Positions 13,431-17,725 of a stretch of DNA of 17,725 bases are shown one piece after another; the stretch's first letter is position 1, and every line of letters begins with the position of its first letter. The notes beneath the pieces are model-generated. The model saw nothing but the letters and a program-made list of their open reading frames with translations, searched no databases and was not told the DNA's origin. Position numbers and translations under genes: made by a program. Source of the DNA: Deltaproteobacteria bacterium (GTDB lineage: Bacteria; Desulfobacterota; Desulfobaccia; Desulfobaccales; 0-14-0-80-60-11); NCBI GenBank assembly GCA_021817645.1, contig JAKAGH010000022.1, positions 1 through 17,725 of the forward strand. The letters are read 5' to 3'.

Positions 13431-16346
13431 TCACTCCCTAAAAAACCTCGCCTCCTGCCAGTCCACCGGCACCCGCACCAGGGCCCCCTGGCGATGCTGG
13501 TAGAGGAGGTAGCCGTTCTCCACCCCGAATTGGAAGAGCCGTTGGGTGAGGAGCACGTCCTGGCGGCAGTAGGACTCCAGTTCCTCCCATTTGCCCGCGG
13601 CGTAAAGTTCCAGGGCCAGGAGGCCGTCCCCGGTTTTTCCCTCCCCCAGGGTCTTTTCCGCCAGGTGGCCCAGGGAGAGACGGTGACCCAGGAGATGGTT
13701 TATCTCTTCAAGAATATCAAAGGTGGGGAGAGCGGCCAAATCGATGGCGGTGTAAGGTTGGAGCACCCGGTAGTCAAAGCGCTTCACATTGAAGCCCACC
13801 ACCAGGTCCAGTTCCTGGAGGCGGCGGCATAGGGCGTCCAGGTCGGCTTCCCGGTAGGCCGCCATCTGCGGCGGATTGGTCTCCCCCAAAACGGCAATGG
13901 AGATGCCCATGCGGTGGCACTGGCCCCAGCCGCCCACGTCCGCGGCGGAACAGCAGGTCTCCAGGTCAAAAAATCCTACTTTTCGGCCTTTCAGCCAGGT
14001 CTCCGCCAAGGTCACGGGCTCAGGAGAGGGTAGGGGGGGCGTCTCCGGGGACGCCGGGGGCTCGACCTCGGCAGGAGCCTCTATTCCCAGGAGCAGGCCC
14101 GCAGTGAGGACCGCGGCCTCCTTGTCCAGGGGTTTGTTGCCGGAGCCGCACTTGGGGGAGTGCACGCAAGAGGGGCAGCCGTCTTCGCAGGGGCAGGCGT
14201 CGATGAGTTCCCGGGTGCGCTTCAGCAGGTCTTCCAGAATTTCATAAGCCCGCTCCGCCAGGCCCACGCCCCCGGGATAGCCGTCGTAGATGAAGATCGC
14301 CGCCCGGCCCACCTGGGGGTGCGCGGGGTGGGAGATGCCGCCGATATCGTAACGGTCCGCCAGGGCAAAGAGCGGGAACATGCTGATGAGCACGTGTTCC
14401 AGGGCGTGGATGCCCCCCATGAAATGGCGGCCTTCCGCATAGACCGCGGCCTTCACCTCGTCGGGAATCTCCAGCCACATGCCCACGGTCTCAAAGATCG
14501 AAGGCGGCAGGTCCAAAGGCACCTGGCCCACCAGTTCCTGGCCGGGCAGCCGCCGCTTTTCATAACTTAGCAACCTCTCCGTCACCTTTAACCGGCCGGT
14601 ACAGGCCAAAAATTGGGCCATCTGCCGCTTTTCCCGCACTTCCAGGATTTCCGTGTCCTTGTCCGTCTGGATGCGGGTGAAGTAATTGGGCTCAATGGGC
14701 TCCACCCAGACGTTATGCCTCTCCAGGTCCAGCCGCTGCACCGTGTAGGTCTTGGCTTTGTGCAGATAGACCGCGCCGGGATGGCACTCCCTTAAGGCCC
14801 GGTGACCGTCAATGGAACCGATGGGCTTTTTCCGGCCCTCCAAAAAGATGGAGAAACTGTCGCCCATGCCCCGGATATTCACCTCCTTCTGGGGAAAGCG
14901 GGAACGGGCGAACCAGGCGTCCCCCGCGGCGCTTTGCAGGAGGTGGCGCGCCTGGGAGAGTTCCTGCATCACCGCGGCGTGGGTTTTCAGATCAAAGAAG
15001 GGGTCATCATCTTTGAGGGGCAGTTCCTGCGCGGCGCAGGGGAGATGGTCCTTGACCACGTAAGGGTTGTCCGGATCGACAATCGCGGTCTCCATGGGCC
15101 GGCCGAAGAACTGGTCCGGGTACTTGATGAAATATTGGTCCAGGGCGTCGGCCTGGGCCACCAGGACGATGAGGGAGTCCCGGCCCTGGCGGCCCACCCG
15201 GCCGGCCCGCTGCCAGGTGGTGACCATGGTGCCGGGGTAACCCACCAGGATGCAGACATCCAGGCCGCCGATGTCGATGCCCATCTCCAGGGCGCTGGTG
15301 GAGATGACGCCCCGCATTTTGCCCGAGGCCAGATTATGTTCGATTTCCCGGCGCTCCTCGGGGAGGAAGCCCGCGCGGTAAGAGCTGATATAGCGGCGCA
15401 GCTCCGGCACCTGGCGCTGGGACCAGAGATGGATCAACTCCGTGAGCTTCCGGGCCTGGGTGAAGCAGATGGTGGCCAGGCCCTGGCGGATGGCCTGGGA
15501 AAAAATCTGGGCCGCGACCGCGGGCGCGCCTGCGGGGGGATTCAAAAAGAGAAAGTGCCGGCCGGACTGGGGCGCGCCGCTCTCCGCGATAATTTCCACT
15601 TCCAGCCCCGTGAGCTTTAGGATAAATTCCTCGGGTTTGGCGATGGTGGCCGAAGAGAAAAGGAATTGCGGCGAGGCGCCGTAGTGGGCGCAAATGCGCC
15701 GCAACCGCTTTAATACTTGGGCCATGTGGCTGCCCATGATGCCCCGGTAGGTGTGCACTTCGTCCACCACCACAAAGCGCAGGCGCTTGAAAAAATCCGA
15801 CCACGCGCCGTGATGGGGGAGAATCCCCAGGTGCAGCATGTCCGGGTTGCTGATCAGCACATGGGGGGGCCGGGCCTTCAGAGCCTGGCGGTCCCCGGGG
15901 GGAGTGTCGCCGTCATAAATCGCGGCCCTGAGGAAAGGGGAGGGCAGGGCCGCGTCCAGTTCTTTGACGGCCTTGAGCTGGTCCTGCTCCAGGGCTTTTA
16001 GGGGAAAGAGATAAAGCGCGTGGCCCTGGGGGTCTTTGAGCAGCGCCTCCAGGACCGGCAGGTTGTAGATCAGGGTCTTGCCGCTGGCCGTGGGCGTGGC
16101 CACCAGGATGTTTTTGTTAGCCCGGATGGCGGCCAGGGCCTGGGCCTGGTGGTTATACAACCGGGGGATACCCAGACGCTGCAAAGCCTCAACCAGCGAG
16201 GGGGCCAGGCTGGTTTCCCCATATTCCGCGATTTTCTCCGGCAGATAATGATAATAGGTCAGAATATCCCGGTGTTCCGCGGAATTTCTCAGGGAAAGGA
16301 TGAAGTCTTTGAGCATAGGGACCAGGGGCCAGGGTAGGGCGGGCAT
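13431..16346 (-). CDS. MrfA/YprA-like helicase fused to a DEDDy exonuclease
   Basis: 971 residues. Helicase half: Q-motif region YNHQAQAL (64-71), Walker A ATPTASGKT (83-91), DEVH (195-198), SAT (232-234), SALEMGIDIGG (351-361), and motif VI QRAGRVGRQG (379-388). A DUF1998/MrfA-type region follows with DGYPGGVG (688-695) and the cluster C718, C720, C724, C727, C733. A Pro-rich linker (about 757-780) leads to an RNase H-like exonuclease: FFDLET (D794, E796), GFNVKRFD (D858) and YCRQD (Y926, D930), the DEDDy set. In Bacillus the MrfA helicase and MrfB exonuclease are separate partners in mitomycin C lesion repair; this protein joins both. Neither ATG (16346 or 16316) has a ribosome binding site. 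The first lies in a palindrome, and the second better fits the family N-terminus. Confidence 0.92.
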   Translation of the reverse strand: MPALPWPLVPMLKDFILSLRNSAEHRDILTYYHYLPEKIAEYGETSLAPSLVEALQRLGIPRLYNHQAQALAAIRANKNILVATPTASGKTLIYNLPVLEALLKDPQGHALYLFPLKALEQDQLKAVKELDAALPSPFLRAAIYDGDTPPGDRQALKARPPHVLISNPDMLHLGILPHHGAWSDFFKRLRFVVVDEVHTYRGIMGSHMAQVLKRLRRICAHYGASPQFLFSSATIAKPEEFILKLTGLEVEIIAESGAPQSGRHFLFLNPPAGAPAVAAQIFSQAIRQGLATICFTQARKLTELIHLWSQRQVPELRRYISSYRAGFLPEERREIEHNLASGKMRGVISTSALEMGIDIGGLDVCILVGYPGTMVTTWQRAGRVGRQGRDSLIVLVAQADALDQYFIKYPDQFFGRPMETAIVDPDNPYVVKDHLPCAAQELPLKDDDPFFDLKTHAAVMQELSQARHLLQSAAGDAWFARSRFPQKEVNIRGMGDSFSIFLEGRKKPIGSIDGHRALRECHPGAVYLHKAKTYTVQRLDLERHNVWVEPIEPNYFTRIQTDKDTEILEVREKRQMAQFLACTGRLKVTERLLSYEKRRLPGQELVGQVPLDLPPSIFETVGMWLEIPDEVKAAVYAEGRHFMGGIHALEHVLISMFPLFALADRYDIGGISHPAHPQVGRAAIFIYDGYPGGVGLAERAYEILEDLLKRTRELIDACPCEDGCPSCVHSPKCGSGNKPLDKEAAVLTAGLLLGIEAPAEVEPPASPETPPLPSPEPVTLAETWLKGRKVGFFDLETCCSAADVGGWGQCHRMGISIAVLGETNPPQMAAYREADLDALCRRLQELDLVVGFNVKRFDYRVLQPYTAIDLAALPTFDILEEINHLLGHRLSLGHLAEKTLGEGKTGDGLLALELYAAGKWEELESYCRQDVLLTQRLFQFGVENGYLLYQHRQGALVRVPVDWQEARFFRE

Positions 16347-16590
16347 TGCCCGCCATATCTTTCTGTCACTAAAGTCTTAATGCGCAGGCTGGAAAGCCTG
16401 CGCCACTGATGCTTTTCTCTCCTCGTTCCCAAGTTGTACTTGGGAACGTAGGGTTTCCGTCCAAGCTGTGCTTGGACACCTTAATTTAAGAAGCGGCCTC
16501 GCTTGGCCTATACGGGCTTGTTCTGGGAACCAGAAAAAAACTCTGGTGTCACAGGCGTCTCGCCTGTGCTTACGCAGGCTAAAGCCTGCG
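16338..16590. repeat. Array of short perfect hairpins
   Basis: Seven hairpins occur in about 250 bp: GGCGGGCA/TGCCCGCC (16338-16354), GCGCAGGCT/AGCCTGCGC (16382-16403), CGTTCCCAAGT/ACTTGGGAACG (16424-16448), GTCCAAGC/GCTTGGAC (16459-16477), TTCTGG/CCAGAA (16521-16535), CACAGGCG/CGCCTGTG (16550-16568) and CGCAGGCT/AGCCTGCG (16573-16590). The second and last share the stem GCAGGCT. Loops are 1-4 bases. They resemble dispersed REP-type palindromes. No gene is seen in the gap 16347-16641. Confidence 0.8.
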
Positions 16591-16641
16591 GCTACCAATA
16601 CTGGCCACTGGTCACTGATCACTAACCCTGGCCCCTGCCCC

Positions 16642-17725
16642 CTAATCCCTGATCCCCGTCTTCGACGTGCCCACGTCCACATGCTCCCAGTCCGTCTGGT
16701 AGCCCTCGTAGTTCCATTCCATGGGCAGGCGGCAGCCCAGCCATTTGGCGGCCCGGTAGACCCAGGAGGGCATGCTCCGGGCATCCAGCTTGTGCATGGC
16801 GTCCCGGTTGTATTGCCGGGCAGAGGGGCTGATGGCATTGGGGGTGCCGTCCACCACCCCGGGGACCCGGAAGTTAAAGTCGTTCAGGTCCAGGGCCAGA
16901 CCCAGGCGGTGGTTGGAGCCGGACGCGTGGCGGCCGTGGTACATCGCGGACAGGTCCTGGAAGTGGCATAGGGCCACGGTGGCGGCCAGGGACGCGCCGT
17001 CCCGGTCCGGAAAGCTGAGGCATTCCGCGGTCAGCGGCCCGGAGCCGTTGCGGGCGGAAAAGGTGTCTTCGCCGCCCCGCACCACCAGCAGAGGCACGCG
17101 GCGGGAGACGTCGTAGTAGCCTTCCCGGAAGATGTATTCCAGGAGCAATCCGACTAAGGGCGCGAACTTGCTGTTGATTTCGAATTGGAGACGTTCCGCC
17201 CGGTAATTCGCTTTATCATTAATGGCCGCCATCTTGGCCGCGTGCCAGACATAACCGCAGGGACGGGACGGGTTCAAAGCCACGGTCTGCCATTTCTTTT
17301 CGAAACCGCAGTAAGTGGGCACTTTTTTAGCGCCTGCGGGCACCCAGACGGGCACGTTCAAGGTCACCCCCACCTGGTCGCCCTTAGGCCAACGGCGGCG
17401 GTGCAGGTCCTCCCAGGAAACTTCGCCCACTACGGCCCGCAGGTTCAGGGTCTGATGGCGCAACTCCACCAGCCGGCCCACACCCAGGAGATTTTTAGCC
17501 AGGCGCACCTTGGTGATCAAGTCCTGGTCCCGGGCCTGGGGAGACATCTGGGGGTCATAGGCCAGGGCCACCTGGCGCATGATCCTGGCAGTTTGGGTGG
17601 CCCGGGCGGCTTCCAGAATTCGGGGAGGGGAGGGGGGCTTCGCTGGCGAATCCGCTGCCTCCAGGGTTGTCAGGCCTGCTGGCCAAACCAGCAAGAAAAG
17701 CACGACTATCCACAAAATTCCTAGG
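16642..17725 (-). CDS. M15-type (DD-carboxypeptidase/endopeptidase-like) exported protein, 5' partial
   Basis: The frame is open to the window edge, so the true start probably lies beyond 17725; a TTG at 17715 is the only start inside. Numbering from that TTG, residues 1-20 are the hydrophobic core of a signal peptide (IVVLFLLVWPAGL) ending near LEA/AD. The C-terminal domain carries SNHRLGLALDLND (H269, D276) and DWEHVDVG (D342, H345), the SxHxxGxAxD and DxxH zinc-site motifs of M15 peptidases such as VanY- and CwlK-type enzymes that cut peptidoglycan stem peptides. About 230 residues between signal and zinc site are of unknown type, much longer than in simple M15 enzymes. A periplasmic cell-wall role is likely; which bond it cuts is open. 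Confidence 0.8.
   Translation of the reverse strand, partial: LGILWIVVLFLLVWPAGLTTLEAADSPAKPPSPPRILEAARATQTARIMRQVALAYDPQMSPQARDQDLITKVRLAKNLLGVGRLVELRHQTLNLRAVVGEVSWEDLHRRRWPKGDQVGVTLNVPVWVPAGAKKVPTYCGFEKKWQTVALNPSRPCGYVWHAAKMAAINDKANYRAERLQFEINSKFAPLVGLLLEYIFREGYYDVSRRVPLLVVRGGEDTFSARNGSGPLTAECLSFPDRDGASLAATVALCHFQDLSAMYHGRHASGSNHRLGLALDLNDFNFRVPGVVDGTPNAISPSARQYNRDAMHKLDARSMPSWVYRAAKWLGCRLPMEWNYEGYQTDWEHVDVGTSKTGIRD

Noticed and set aside
14802..15620. 272-codon plus-strand frame
   Set aside because: Antisense shadow within the helicase gene; no start signal and composition of a reverse-complement frame.

Overview
The window looks like chromosomal DNA from a GC-rich anaerobic bacterium, most likely a Desulfobacterota (deltaproteobacterial) relative. 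The best evidence is a neighbouring AhbD-type heme synthase and an AhbA/B-type siroheme decarboxylase. These belong to the siroheme-dependent heme b route known from sulfate reducers and archaea. A DUF169 protein, a soluble PAS hybrid kinase and abundant dispersed palindromes fit this assignment. No rRNA, tRNA or CRISPR array was seen.

Layout: 1-650 is AT-richer, damaged DNA with nested palindromes and one end of an IS21-family element (two terminal-type repeats and a truncated istA start). Then, on the minus strand, come an exported HAD phosphatase-like protein (800-1828), a cysteine-free MDR oxidoreductase (1947-2888) and a FliD-like protein (3085-4344) with no other flagellar gene nearby. 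A small glycine-zipper lipoprotein (4758-4988, +) and a 650-bp gene-free leader precede a cytosolic PAS-PAS-HisKA-HATPase-REC hybrid kinase (5646-7631, +). Minus-strand genes follow: an unknown 116-aa protein, a DUF169 protein and a two-repeat protein with a His4 run.

From 10216 come ahbD and an ahbA/B-type gene (+), then a universal stress protein, an exported CPHC thioredoxin-like protein and a 971-aa helicase-exonuclease (all -). Each of the four successive intergenic gaps between 11274 and 13431 holds one copy of a two-tier palindrome of about 125-130 bp: conserved outer arms (ACCACAGAGACACAGAG type) around an inner stem whose sequence varies while pairing is kept. The window ends with a cluster of short perfect hairpins (16338-16590) and an M15-type peptidase whose 5' end runs off the window.

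The most notable gene is the helicase. It joins an MrfA/YprA-like DEVH helicase with a DUF1998-type cysteine cluster to a DEDDy 3'-5' exonuclease like MrfB/YprB. In Bacillus these two repair activities are separate proteins. The repeat family and this fusion are the two items most worth following up. All functional calls are by reading motifs by eye, without database searches.
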